This document shows positions 1-10,769 of a stretch of DNA of 64,000 nt, in pieces. The number at the start of each line of letters is the position of its first letter. Positions within the stretch are counted from its first letter, which is position 1. The notes under the pieces are model-generated. The model made no database searches, was not told the DNA's origin, and saw nothing but the letters and a program-made list of their open reading frames with translations. The position numbers were made by a program, and so were the translations under genes. This DNA is from Cyanoderma ruficeps (taxonomy: Eukaryota; Chordata; Aves; Passeriformes; Timaliidae). Where the stretch lies: assembly GCA_008694505.1 (NCBI GenBank), contig VZDJ01007753.1:28439643-28503642 (forward strand). The letters run 5' to 3'.

Positions 1-2675
1 GTTATTATGTTTGCAGTTTATATACTGTGGTCTGATGTACATCATGATGCAATATTTGATCAACTAACATACATAAGAATCTAGAGAATAGATATTAAGG
101 TTCTTGATTTATTTATTTTCATTTTTACCAGGCAACATTGTCCAGGCATTCATCATCTATGTACTGCTTTTCTTACGTTCATATTGCCTCCTTATTTGCA
201 ACAGTTTTAGCATGTTTTAGACAGAAGAGGTCATATATTATTTACACCATAAGAAAGAAAAAGGTATGAATTTACTTATTTTCAGAGTTTCTATGATTTA
301 ATTACTTTATTAACGTACAGGATTACATACTGAAAAATAACATTCATGGTGATTGAGGATTTTGTAATTTTATAGAAAAAGATTTGAAAAAATCCTCTTA
401 TTTGTTAGATGTGTTTTAAAATAAGTAGAAGGAGGGTACTAAAAGGCTTGTATCTTGGTTAGAATGTAAAACATACTGTTCGTTTTCAAAAATAAATTGC
501 ACTTTGTTGACGTGTAAGTTATATGCCACAATTTAGGTAATTAACATATTCTACTGACATGAGAGGTCCCATTGAAATGAGAAGAAATACTGAACAAATA
601 TAGTAGGATTTCTGTGAATGTAAAATTCTGCAGTAGTAAAAGGTTTAAAGTACAGAGGCACCAGCCCTTTATCACAGACAGAGTCTTACCTCAATCCTGA
701 CTCTACAAACACTTGGGAACAAGCATAACTTTAACTAATTGAGTGTAGTTCTGTTGAGCTCCCACACGCACAAAATGAAGCACATACGGAACTGGAACCT
801 AGATATACTTGTAGTCAAAGGTATTAATTGCGTATATAATAGGTAGTCATGTGATAACTGCAGAATGTTTAATGAATGAGGAGCTGAAGTAGAAAAAAAT
901 GCATCATAGTTAACTTTTCTAAGGCTGAGATAAGCATGTAAGAAGAGATCTGTCAAAAAACTTGTTCTACAAAAAGTGATGAAACATAAATGAATTTTGG
1001 AATAACCCTGTCCTGTTTTATCATGTTCTTATATACCATTTTTATATTTGATACTAGTGCATTCCTAAATGTTTGGTTTTAATTTTTATGTGTTTTGCAT
1101 ACAATAATGTGCATATGAATGAATATGAAGCATATTCCTTTTTTTATTATTATTATTTTCTTTTTTTGTATCTTTTTTGTTCATATAGTAATGCCAAAAA
1201 ATTCAGAATTGGAGCCTTAATACTCTCAAGTTTTTCCTGATAGTTTTTGAGATTGGCAGTTTGCAACTTCTAGTTTCTGCATATGAACAGCTCCAGAAAT
1301 ACCAAATTATTGCTTACAAAGTCTGTAGTGAGTAAAGAATGGTAAAGTGGTAAATAAGGATAAGGTTTGGTCAGTTTTATAGGGCAATTTGTGTAGCTTG
1401 TTAACTTGAGTTCTCTTGAAAAACACACATTTTAGTTTAGCCAAATGCAAGGTCGTAAGGACAAGAATAGGGAATTAGGGTCATACTTTGTAGGAGGGGA
1501 GATTGTATCCTGAAAATCAGCAATGCTGAAAGGAGCTTTACAGTCTTGAAAGATAAGCAACATCTCTCTAATACTCTCTGAACTTTAAATGAAACATGTT
1601 TACCTTAAAATAAAGGAGGTGAGATTTTACCAATAATATAGAAAAGAAATTTTGGGATTAGAAACATTATACACAGCTTTTTTGCTTCATATGGGTGCTC
1701 TAATAAGTGAGATAGTCATGTCAGCACTTGTTCTCTCTCTTGGCTGCATGACTTTTGCATTCTTTTCTGCTCAACAACACAACTTCCTGTACCCAGAATG
1801 GTCAAATAATCTAGTGGTGAGTTTCAAATCCTCAGATAAGCAGTGAATTCTTTTATCCAGACTCTATGTTTCAATAAAGAGGTGATAATCATATCTCTGC
1901 CCTTTTTCCTCTTATAAAAGAAAGAAAAATCACCATGGCCTTTCTTGAAAGAATGGATGCCTCCACCCTTAGAAGATGACTCCATGTTCTGGATTTGAAA
2001 TGGAGGGAAATATCTGACTGCAGCCCCTGGAGGATGTAAATTCTAGAGGGGGGCAGCTGATTTCCTGTTGTCCGAATCTGTGATTCTCCTTCCATAGGAA
2101 TGTTTTCAGGAACGTTGTGCACTTAATGCACTTAATAGAGTGTTCACATAATGTTCTAGGGGACCAAGCAGAAGTGTAAATTCTTCTGCGTGTTCTATTT
2201 CTTGACTACCAGTTCTGTGTTAAGACTTAAAAAAGCATTATGTAGGTTTTACACATGAGGGAGAGAGACAGGGTTGAAGTGAATATGTTACCTGTATGGT
2301 ACACTTCTTGATGCAACAGGATTTGTTAAACAAAAACATAAGAGATCCAGTTGCTGAGGCTTCAGTCTATGCAAATTGAGAGTAGCTATAATATTTCAAT
2401 GTATAGAAATGAAAGTAGCAGATCTGCAGTCTTCATACCAAGACTAGATTTCCTTCTGAGGTATAACCTGAGCTTCACCCAGCCAATTTTGAGTTTGGTG
2501 CATGAATACTGATGAAATTTTATTATCTGTATTATTTAGAAGGTCATGTTTGCTAATAATTATGCTTCTCTCTGCTTTTAAAATATGAATCCACAAATTG
2601 CTTTATGAAAGTTTTTAGTAACTGAATTCTTCTGATGTAGTCAAGATTATCCCAAGCATCCAGGATGGCATTACT
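1..2675. other. Gene-free unique AT-rich DNA
   Basis: No recognisable gene, RNA gene or dispersed repeat was seen here on either strand. The only low-complexity patch is T-rich with a short (TTA)n run at about 1139-1168. Open frames present (for example 1652-1846 plus and 1889-2122 minus) are short, resemble no family I know and are best taken as chance. The stretch reads as ordinary intergenic or intronic vertebrate sequence. Confidence 0.7.
1139..1168. repeat. T-rich / (TTA)n low-complexity tract
   Basis: A run of T is followed by four to five TTA units (1144-1157) and a second T run. It is a short simple repeat with no further structure. Confidence 0.8.
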
Positions 2676-3104
2676 TCAGGGTACAGGATTAGGCCTTGAT
2701 GGTTCCCTTTGGTCTTTGTGAGCTTCAGCTTTTGTCAGCAGTTTGGGTAGCATATAAATATAATTCATGGCCTTTGTTAGAGTGTTTGCTTTTGATTCAG
2801 CAGCATTTTCTGTCTGTTGGACAGATACATTCAGAGAATATAAGGGCTCAATGGGCATAAGGACCCTGCTCAGCCTTGTAAACAGGGGTCTCAGCATACC
2901 AGTAACCCACTCAGTAATTATTTTGCAGGATATGGTGGGACAGGAATTAAGGAGATTCTTGCAAGAATAAATCAATGGCTCTTGTGAGCATTTCTCAGGT
3001 GTGGGAGGCAGCATAAGGATGGACAAAAAGGTGTTCAGAAAGGAATCCCCCAAACTTAGGAACTCACTGATGGAGTTAGAGGTCACAAACATAGAAGTTA
3101 TCAT
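2676..3104 (-). other. Unrecognised 142-codon open frame, probably chance
   Basis: This is the second-longest clean open frame in the window that is not inside a recognised repeat. The translation has no signal peptide, no membrane segment and no motif I recognise. It contains a leucine/serine-rich start and a polar, lysine-rich end. No promoter, splice pattern or poly(A) signal was seen that would make it a gene. A 14-bp perfect palindrome (attcttgcaagaat) sits inside it at 2955-2968. At this base composition one or two frames of this length are expected by chance in 64 kb, so the call is weak. A decayed retrocopy or an old unrecognised repeat is the main alternative. Confidence 0.1.
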
Positions 3105-3984
3105 TTTACTGTTCTAGACATGAAAAAAAACCCAAAAAAGCTGTGAAGGTTTTGAAAGCAGAGGACCATCTTTCATTTGAATATTTTTTTTCTTTCTGTT
3201 ACATCAAAGGATGGGATAGCTGTCCAAGGAGGCACTATGATCTCTGTGGTAGCACTTTGAATGACTGTGAGCACGGCAAGGTGATGTTTGTCTAAGCTAA
3301 AGAAACTGATACTGCAGCAAGAAGGATATGAAATTAGATACCAGACTACTAGCTTTGTGGAGAGATTAGAAAAAGAGTTTGATTTTATAATGTTGTGAAT
3401 GATACCTGTGTTCTGACTCTGTGCTAACCATAGTGAATGAAGCGAGCAGTGGGGAGGTCATGAAGGTTGAAAAGTCAAAGGCTCATTAGATTCTTGTTTG
3501 TCAGCCTTGCTAAGCTAAAAGTGGCAGCTTCATACCCCAAGAGAAAGATCATCTAGCATTTTTGTTGGTGACCACACAGAGCAGTGATTAATCATACCAT
3601 GATTCATTACCATGGAGGGGGAACCTGTACATGGTCTTTGACTAGACATTACTAGACGTTGAATAGAAGAAGAGTGAAGGACAGAACCCCTTAAAATAAG
3701 CAGGAAGTTGAAGGAGTTAGATAGGAGTAGAACTAGAAGAGTAGAATCTATGGGAGGATGGGGTTTGAACCTGAGAGTGGTTTGATTTTTCAAGTAGTCA
3801 TCAGGTTGAGGAAATGGAGGTGAGTTTAAAATTTATAAATTAGTAGAAATTATGGGGAAGGAATTTTTATTTCAACAGCTACATTCCGCAGAAAGGAAGA
3901 GAACTAAAGTTTTAAAAGATGCCCATACTAAAATTCTTTGCTGAATTCGTTTAATCTTTGAAATGTAGAGAACCAAATTCTTTG
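3105..3984. other. Gene-free unique DNA
   Basis: Nothing recognisable. A CR1-like octamer (gatcatctag, about 3547) is present, but the flanks do not continue as CR1, so no repeat is called. Confidence 0.6.
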
Positions 3985-3988
3985 GAGC

Positions 3989-4004
3989 ACTGCCATCTAG
4001 TGGC
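3989..4004 (-). promoter_or_regulatory. CTCF-like motif
   Basis: Read on the minus strand the bases are GCCACTAGATGGCAGT. This fits the known CTCF core (CCACNAGRKGGCAGT-type) at nearly all strongly conserved positions. CTCF is the zinc-finger insulator and loop-anchor protein of vertebrates. The match is seen in the sequence. Binding is inference, and single motif matches occur by chance. Confidence 0.4.
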
Positions 4005-4060
4005 ATCTGCTACAATCACCTGTTCCCTTCTTAAATACCGCTGTCGTGTGCGAGCCTTGA

Positions 4061-4087
4061 AGGTCAAAGGGGTCATTTACCTGACCC
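4061..4087. promoter_or_regulatory. Cluster of three nuclear-receptor half sites
   Basis: AGGTCA at 4061-4066 is followed after 3 bases by GGGTCA at 4070-4075, a direct repeat with spacing 3. After 6 more bases comes the inverted half site TGACCC at 4082-4087. Direct repeats of AGGTCA-type hexamers are bound by dimeric nuclear receptors, and spacing 3 is classically the vitamin D receptor/RXR arrangement. Three half sites in 27 bases, about 60 bases from a CTCF-like motif, suggest a regulatory element. There is no functional evidence here. Confidence 0.3.
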
Positions 4088-4090
4088 TAA

Positions 4091-5469
4091 TTCAATGCCC
4101 TTAAAGTTGTTCGCATTTCATAACTGACCAATCCCTTCAAATCAGATAATTTTACAAATGCAGATGATCTATGTGGGGGTATGCATGGCTTCTGAGTAGT
4201 AGACAGTAAAATTCAAATGACTTGGTTAATAGTTTAAACAGCAACAGATCTATCCCTTTTCTCTAATTCTGAGCTCTTCTGTGAAAGAATCTTGTTTGAC
4301 TGTAACAAAGTCCAAAGACATCTACAGCTGTAGGATTTTATGCTAAGTCAGATCAAGAAAGCAATAATTTTCTTGCTGTGAAGTCTTGTCTTCCCTATGA
4401 AAAATATCCACAGGCTTAAAAGTACATATAACTTTTCATTCATTCCTGCAAAAAAATGCCTTGAAGAGCAGGATGTATCAATTTATCAAGACTTAAATTT
4501 CCCAAGGTCAGCTACAATTGTCTCCTGAGACTGACTGTATTAATTTTAATACATCAGATAGCAAAGGTGCTTTATTTTTGCACTCCTGTTTAATCTTGGC
4601 ATGCCTGCATGCTCTGCAGGCATCAGTTATCTGAGAGTTAAAAAGCTATTTTTTAGCCATGAAAACCAGTAGTAAGCTAAATATATTTTTAATAAGGCTA
4701 TATATGGATTGTCAAACTTGTTTCTCATAGAAATCCTACAAAAATTTTAATAAGATTTGTAGCTTCATGTTGTTTGTTAAGATTCGTTCATACAGGAATG
4801 CCTGCATCTCCCTGAGACTTCAGATTTTATACCTTTTTGCTAGCAGATGAAAACAATATTAGATCAGTAGTATTATTACCTGGAATTTTTCCTCCATGTT
4901 GTTTCCCTCTTCCAGAAATGAAAAGTCTAATAGTTTTTTTACATTAACTCCCATTTGATTATTTAGGATAAACTCCTTGAATTGAAAACTATTTGCGACA
5001 AAAGTGTCCTAAAAGAAGACCTGCTCTTGGATTGTTTCCTCAAAAAATCACTTTTAACCACCAAATTATAAGGAATATTTTGATTGTTTAAACCCTTTTG
5101 TATCTTGTATAACTTTACTTGACAATCCTTTTGTGCAGACACATACCTTGAAGAGTCATAATGACCTATGGTGGATTGACTCTGGCTGGATTCCAGGTGC
5201 CAACAAAAGCTTCTTGATCCCTTTTCTTCTCAGCAGGGTAGGGGAGAGAAAATACAATGAAAGGCTCATGGGTTCAGATAAAGACAGGAAGAGATCACTC
5301 CATTTGGTAAATTTGGCAACCCAGAACCGAGTTGGGGATATAGAAGTTTAACTTATTACCAATCAAAGCAGAATAGAAAAATAAATAAACCCAAATCTTA
5401 AGAACATAGTCTCCCCACCCCTCCCTCAATTTGGGTCTAATTTTACACTGGAATCCTGTATTTCTTTCA
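4091..5469. other. Gene-free unique DNA
   Basis: AT-rich sequence without recognisable genes or dispersed repeats. It holds one short perfect hairpin at 4601-4623, listed separately. Short open frames such as 5133-5351 plus show no family resemblance. Confidence 0.65.
4601..4623. repeat. Perfect 9-bp inverted repeat (hairpin)
   Basis: ATGCCTGCA at 4601-4609 and TGCAGGCAT at 4615-4623 are perfect inverted copies around a 5-base loop. There is no T-run or gene context to make it a terminator. It may be chance or a protein-binding palindrome. Confidence 0.5.
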
Positions 5470-6252
5470 CCCCAGTGACACAGAGGGATGTGTAGCATGG
5501 ATTGAAGTCAGTTCATTACATGTTGTCTCTGCTGCTCCCTCCTCAAGGGGAAGACTCCTCACACTCTTCCTCTGCTCTAGCATGGGGTCCCTCCCTTGGG
5601 AGACAGTTTTCCATGAACTTCTCCAAAGGGAGTCCATCCCACAGGCTACTCTGTGTACTGCTCCAGCATGGGTCCCCCACTGGGTCACTAGTCCTCCCAC
5701 CAAGCCTGCTCCGGCATGGGCTCCTTTCTCCACAGCACCACAGCTCCTGCCAGGAGCCTGGTACAGTGTGGGCTTTCCACAGGATCACAGCCCCCTTTGG
5801 GCCCACCCACCAGTATGTGGGGCTCCTGCTCCTGGGAGGTCACTGCTACTCTGTGATCCTCCATGGGCTGCAGGGGCACATCTTGTCTTACCATGATCTC
5901 CACCACAGGCTGCAGGGAATCTCAGCTCCAGCACCTGGAGCACCTCCTACCTCTCCTTCTTCACTGACCTTCATGTGTGCAGTTTCTGCAGCTGTTTTTG
6001 AGACATATTCTCACTCCTCTCTTCTCTGACTTCAGTTGTTTCTGCTCAGCTTTTTCTCCATCTTCTTAAATATGTTGTCCCAAAAGTTATCCTACCATTG
6101 CTGATGGGGTCGGCCTTGGCTGGTGGTGGGTCCATCTTGGAGCAGGCTGGCATTGGCTCTGTCAGGCCTGGAGAAAGCTTCTGCCAGCTTCTCACGGAAG
6201 TTACACTATAGCTGCTCTGCTACCAAAACCTTGCCATTAAAACCTAATAAAA
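5470..6252 (-). mobile_element. Endogenous retrovirus LTR (avian ERVL-like), minus strand
   Basis: This stretch is richer in G+C than its surroundings. Read on the minus strand it matches, from memory, an abundant bird LTR family. It opens with the block containing 'ggcaaggttttggtagca' (about 6240-6215), continues through the block 'gacagagccaatgccagc' near 6150, and reaches a TATA-like TATTTAAG (complement of 6065-6072). It then runs into a series of degenerate direct sub-repeats built on 'ctccagcatggg' (plus-strand copies near 5575, 5661 and 5709). A second piece of the same family on the plus strand at 14589-14725 aligns with its 6250-6110 part, which supports repeat status within this window. 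Open frames of up to 175 codons here lie on both strands because the GC-rich sub-repeats lack stops. I do not regard them as genes. No gag, pol or env sequence is attached. The exact family name and outer boundaries are uncertain. Confidence 0.75.
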
Positions 6253-6605
6253 CACCAAATGTTTAGATATAAAGAAAAACTAGGAAGGTCAAATGCTTGT
6301 CAGAAGTTAGGATTTCACTTTCTCTTTTCCTTAAGAAATAGGTAAAAACTTCCATCTGAAGAAAGGAACCTTCCAGAAAGAGTTAACAAACTAGACCTGC
6401 TTTTCTTTTCTGTATAGGAACTACAACTTATGAGTTAGTTACTACATTTTAAAAAATCCTTTTTAATGCCCAAATGCACCTCAGAAGGATTTTTTTGTTG
6501 TTGTTAAATCAAATGGCTGTTTCTCAGTTATGCTGAGACGCCCTCTCCCCTCTGTCACTTATTCAATATTCTGATCATTTAAATAGGTCTTTAAATGGAA
6601 CTGTA

Positions 6606-6681
6606 TTGCAATTAGCAGAAATGAGAATATATATATTCTCCAAAATATACCTCCGACAGTGAAATTGCAACTAACAGAAAT
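6606..6681. repeat. Imperfect 17-base direct repeat flanking an 18-bp palindrome
   Basis: ttgcaattagcagaaat (6606-6622) recurs with two changes as ttgcaactaacagaaat (6665-6681), 59 bases apart. Immediately after the first copy is the perfect palindrome gagaatatatatattctc (6623-6640). Origin and function are unknown. A local duplication or chance in AT-rich DNA are both possible. Confidence 0.5.
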
Positions 6682-7411
6682 ACAACTCTTTAGTTCCATG
6701 AATGAACACAAAATTTCATTACTAATTTAGTGTTTGCAGAAAAACTGCCCCAAACCTGACAAACACCAGTAGATGTCAGTGTTGGCATATGCCAGTGTGT
6801 TGAGAAAAGTCAAGTGTTCCATTTAACATGCGTTTTAATTTGCATACATTTACAGATAGCTGAATATTTGAAGCTGTTTTTCTTGTTCTGATAAATCATT
6901 GATGTCTTAGTTTTTGCTAAGTAGTTCTTACTCTAAATCAAGGACCTTTCAGTTTCCCATGCTCTGTCAGAGTCTAATTAAAAATTTTTCAAAATTATTC
7001 AATGCTTCATTTATTTCTCAATTTCTTTTCATGATTAGTAACAAGTGTTTCCCACTGTAGATTTCAGGCAGTGGACATGAAATTGTATTTTTATTTCTTT
7101 AACAAAAATGTTTTATGCCTATTATTAAAGTGCAGGTTAGTGAACTGGAAATCACAAAAAGCCTGAGAAGCAGTACATTTGTTATCGCAAATAATACTTG
7201 CTTGATAATTAATAACAATTCAATACTGGAGGATAACAGCTATTCTTTTGTTTGTGATTTCATCAGGCAATTCAGGGATGGGGGCACAAAATACAAGGGT
7301 GCAATATTCCATTCAGATGTTGACTATATTTCCATATAATACATGTATACTTCTAAACATTATACAGAGTCCTTCTGTCCTTTCTTCTGGTTTCTGAACA
7401 TGCCTCAATTC

Positions 7412-7424
7412 TTTTTTTTTTTTT
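7412..7424. repeat. Poly(T) tract
   Basis: Thirteen consecutive T. No retrotransposed body with target-site duplications was seen next to it. Confidence 0.8.
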
Positions 7425-9048
7425 GTAAATGTCACCACCAGTGGCATTTATTTTTTTTTATTTTAGAATGTAACTTTCCTACAATGACTAGGGTTATTTA
7501 ATTCAAATTTCTTGGGACAATTTCTAGGAAAGATTGATTTTAGCCCTTTATGAGCTTCAAATAACTTTGAATTAATTTTTCAGATCCCTTTGTTTTGACA
7601 CATATCCTGAGATATGCAGACCTTTTTTCCCATTAAATAATAAAATTTTTTCTAACAGTGTAGTCCCCATGTCACTCTTTTTTTTTTTCCCTTTACAACT
7701 TTATATAAAATAAAATCCAGTCCATTAAAACTAAGGGAGTGCAATATATCAATCTTATTTCAAATGAACATCTATATAAATTAAGTTTCATTTTTTTAAC
7801 AGACAAGTTTGATTAAAAGATCAGTCTCGGCTCTGGAGATGAATACTTTCAAAGATGAAACTACGTTAAATATGTCAGCTAATTTCAAAACCAGCATGAA
7901 AAAATTGAAGGTTATGAAGAAATGGATAGGTTGAGACAGAGATCAGGAAAAGCTTCCCTACCAAGCATCTACTGAATCAATCTACTGTGGTCATCCTCAG
8001 ACAACACAGGCAGATGTACCCATAGAAACACACCTACTTGGATTGGACAAGAGGATGGTGACAATGACATTGTTCTTGGGAAGTGGCCTCAAAAGACTGG
8101 CCTTAAATACACTGTTTTCCAAAGAAGAAAGAAAACAAAGAAATGAAAGAAAAGAATAAATGCTGGAAAATTAGGAGCTGTGGTTAAGAAATTAAGTCAA
8201 GCCCCAAAGATTCTTAAAAGGTGTTTTTTTATTACTGTGTATTGCCTTTTTAAAAACTGTATTTTAATTTCTAACTATATTACCTAATTACAGGTAAGTT
8301 TATATTTTTTAATATGAAAATTTCCCTGAAATTAGCAATAGAAGTTTATTTCTTTAGAAATGATATATTTGTAATGCAGAGAAAAATTACATACTGCTCA
8401 GTTATCTTTAGGACATTTAGTATGTACTGCAATTTAAATGGAAATAGCATTACTTCATGACACAATGCAAAAAGTTTTATCTAAGTATAAATGCATTGTT
8501 AAAATGGTCAAACTTTTTCTCTGAAAGACGAGGGAGGAAAGTAATGGTCTTGCTTGTTGTTTGGTATTACTTAAATACTTTTGTTCTAAGTGTGACCTCC
8601 AAAAAAAGCCCCCAAGTTTATCTGGTTTTGTGTACAGTTACACATGTATGTATTGTACTCGCTGTGATGCTCAGGCATGGTTCTTCAGGTCAGTTTTCCG
8701 TTCATCTTCTCCTTTTTTCTGCTTTTAGGCACCTTTCAGCAGATGTATTCTTATGAAAATCAAAGATACTTAAATGGTAAGTACACTGCTATGGTGAGCT
8801 GTGGCTAAGAGAAGAGACCGTTTTCCAAGGTCTTGTTTTAGGCAGGAGTTGTAGGAACTGTATGATCCTTGCTGTCTAAAGCTTTCATATAAGCTCTGCT
8901 AAGCCAAGGGGATTTTCATCTTTGCACTATTTTGCATGTCATTCCTTCATGGCCCTGCTGTACTTTTTATTTAATTTTCCTTTTTTTTTTCCTAGTGGGA
9001 TCTTTTTGTGTAAAATATTATACATATGAGGTACATAGTATTCTAAAG

Positions 9049-9061
9049 ATATATATATATG
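9049..9061. repeat. (AT)n microsatellite
   Basis: Short alternating AT run of about six units. Confidence 0.8.
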
Positions 9062-10702
9062 TGTAAAATATTTTCTCTCTATTCCCTTCTGGTATGTCTT
9101 CTGTATTAGAAGGGTTAGTATTTTTTGTGCCAAAGATTGTTTCTGTTAAAGACTTTTGTTTCTTTGACTTTGAAATCTTAAAGGAGATATTGATATTCAA
9201 TATATCAGAAGATTCTCATGTTGGATTTTTTCCAGATAACCCTTTTGGAAATATCATTGTAAATTCAAGAGCTTATTTTCCACCTCTGGGTGGTGCTGCT
9301 TCTGTTTCTATTCTCACAGACTCTTCCTACTAATCCTAAGATTTATCTTTCAGTCATTCATCTGTCTAGAATTTGTCATCATTTAGCGAAGCTAGTAATT
9401 GTCCACTCTGAAATACCATCCTGTCTTAGGTTTAGCACTGTCCTTGTAAACCTAAGTTAAAAACCTTTGGAAGAAATAAGCAGGCAACTGCAAGTAAGTG
9501 CTGAATATTCAGGGGACATTAATCATGAGCCAAAAAATTCTGCTTACTAGCAGCTTCCTTAATAGATTTTGATGAATGGCTGAAAATGTAAAATATTGTT
9601 ATTAACAAGAAAACTAACAATAGATTTTTGAATGTTTGCTGACTGGCAGATTGCAGTTTGATATTGTTAATATGTCTGAGAACCTTTAGTTAATTTTAAT
9701 ATATTTTTCATTATGTCTGTGTCTCTAGGAAGACTTCCTATTCACAATAAATTCAATACCAAGGTGCTTTCAGCAATCTAATATTATCAGAGCCCCATCA
9801 TCCCTTTTTTGTTAGTTTTTGAAAAGTTTGCAGAAGGGAGGGGATGGAATTCCAAAATAAACTTCTGCTTGCATGTGGATCAGCAGAATATGGAACTGTT
9901 CCCTTAGTGAAACTTTTCCTCCCGCTGGGACAGCTTCTGAGGATAAGGATACTGAATTACTGAAAGGAACTGAGATCATGGATTTTCAAGAAGCAAACAT
10001 AGAAGTAGAACTGGTGCAACAGTTTGTACTGAAAATTTAGAAAAAAGAACTGAGAAGAGTGGCTGAGCTAACAGAAAAGGAAGTGCACCCCTCAGCTTTT
10101 CACTCCTGCAGGCATGGAGCAGAACAAAGAAAGTTAGCCAAGTTAAGGTCAGCGATGGATGGCTTGGCAGAAGTTTAATGCCAAGTTTTATTTCTCTCTA
10201 AGAGTATTTTTTTAATTAAGTATCTGAGTTCTTCATCAGGTGAAGAACTAGAATTAGGAGAGCTGATAATGAGCAGAATACTTCTACTTTTTACCTTTGT
10301 ATGACAGCATGATCCAAGTTTTTTCCCTAAAAGAATGATGATGCTCTTAATAAACTGTCTTTATTTACCCTAGTGATCTCCAAGCACAATAATATTTCTC
10401 TGGAGACCTTTGCTCAGGATAAAACACTTCTAAATGGAGCTGGAGATAGGATAAACAGAGAAGACAGAAAACTTTTCATTTTAAGTTTTGCTGCTGGCAA
10501 AGCAGAAAAATGTATTTTCATTTTGTGCAAAAGCATAGCAAGCAAGTAAACTAAAAAAGCCATGTATTTCCTTTTTATAATTACACGATTATTTGATGCT
10601 GCAATTTTACTAATTATACTATATATTATTTACTTAATAATGCTATTTTTTCTATATATGTTTATTTTTCCAACACTTTTAAATTTTCTTTCTAGTGCTA
10701 CA

Positions 10703-10769
10703 AACCTGCCATTACTTCTGCCCAAACCCTGCACAACCTGCCATTACTTCTGCCCAAACCCTGCACAAC
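10703..10769 (+). repeat. Perfect 32-bp tandem duplication
   Basis: Bases 10703-10734 are repeated exactly at 10735-10766, and the next three bases continue the third unit before it breaks. The unit contains the stretch 'cattacttctgcccaaacc'. With no mismatches between copies it is likely recent, or a copy-number variable minisatellite. It is not a CRISPR-like repeat: there are no spacers. Confidence 0.95.

Larger units (their letters stand above)
6253..10702. other. Gene-free unique AT-rich DNA
   Basis: No gene or dispersed repeat recognised over about 4.4 kb. Contents are a duplicated 17-base motif around a palindrome at 6606-6681, a T13 run at 7412-7424, a purine-rich patch at about 8118-8160, and a short (AT)n at 9049-9061. 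Frames such as 8457-8756 and 9094-9333 plus are short, rich in Phe and Leu from AT-rich DNA, and unrecognised. Confidence 0.65.

Noticed and set aside
3540..3560. CR1-like phrase gatcatctag
   Set aside because: Flanking bases do not continue as CR1 on either side.
5502..6029. 175-codon plus-strand frame and several overlapping frames on both strands
   Set aside because: They lie inside the ERV LTR at 5470-6252. The GC-rich sub-repeats lack stop codons, so all frames look long.
7430..7450. CTCF-like CCACCAGTGGCA
   Set aside because: It lacks the conserved G-rich core positions, so it is too weak to list.
10703..10769. CRISPR-like repeat
   Set aside because: The 32-base units are directly adjacent with no spacers, and the genome is vertebrate.
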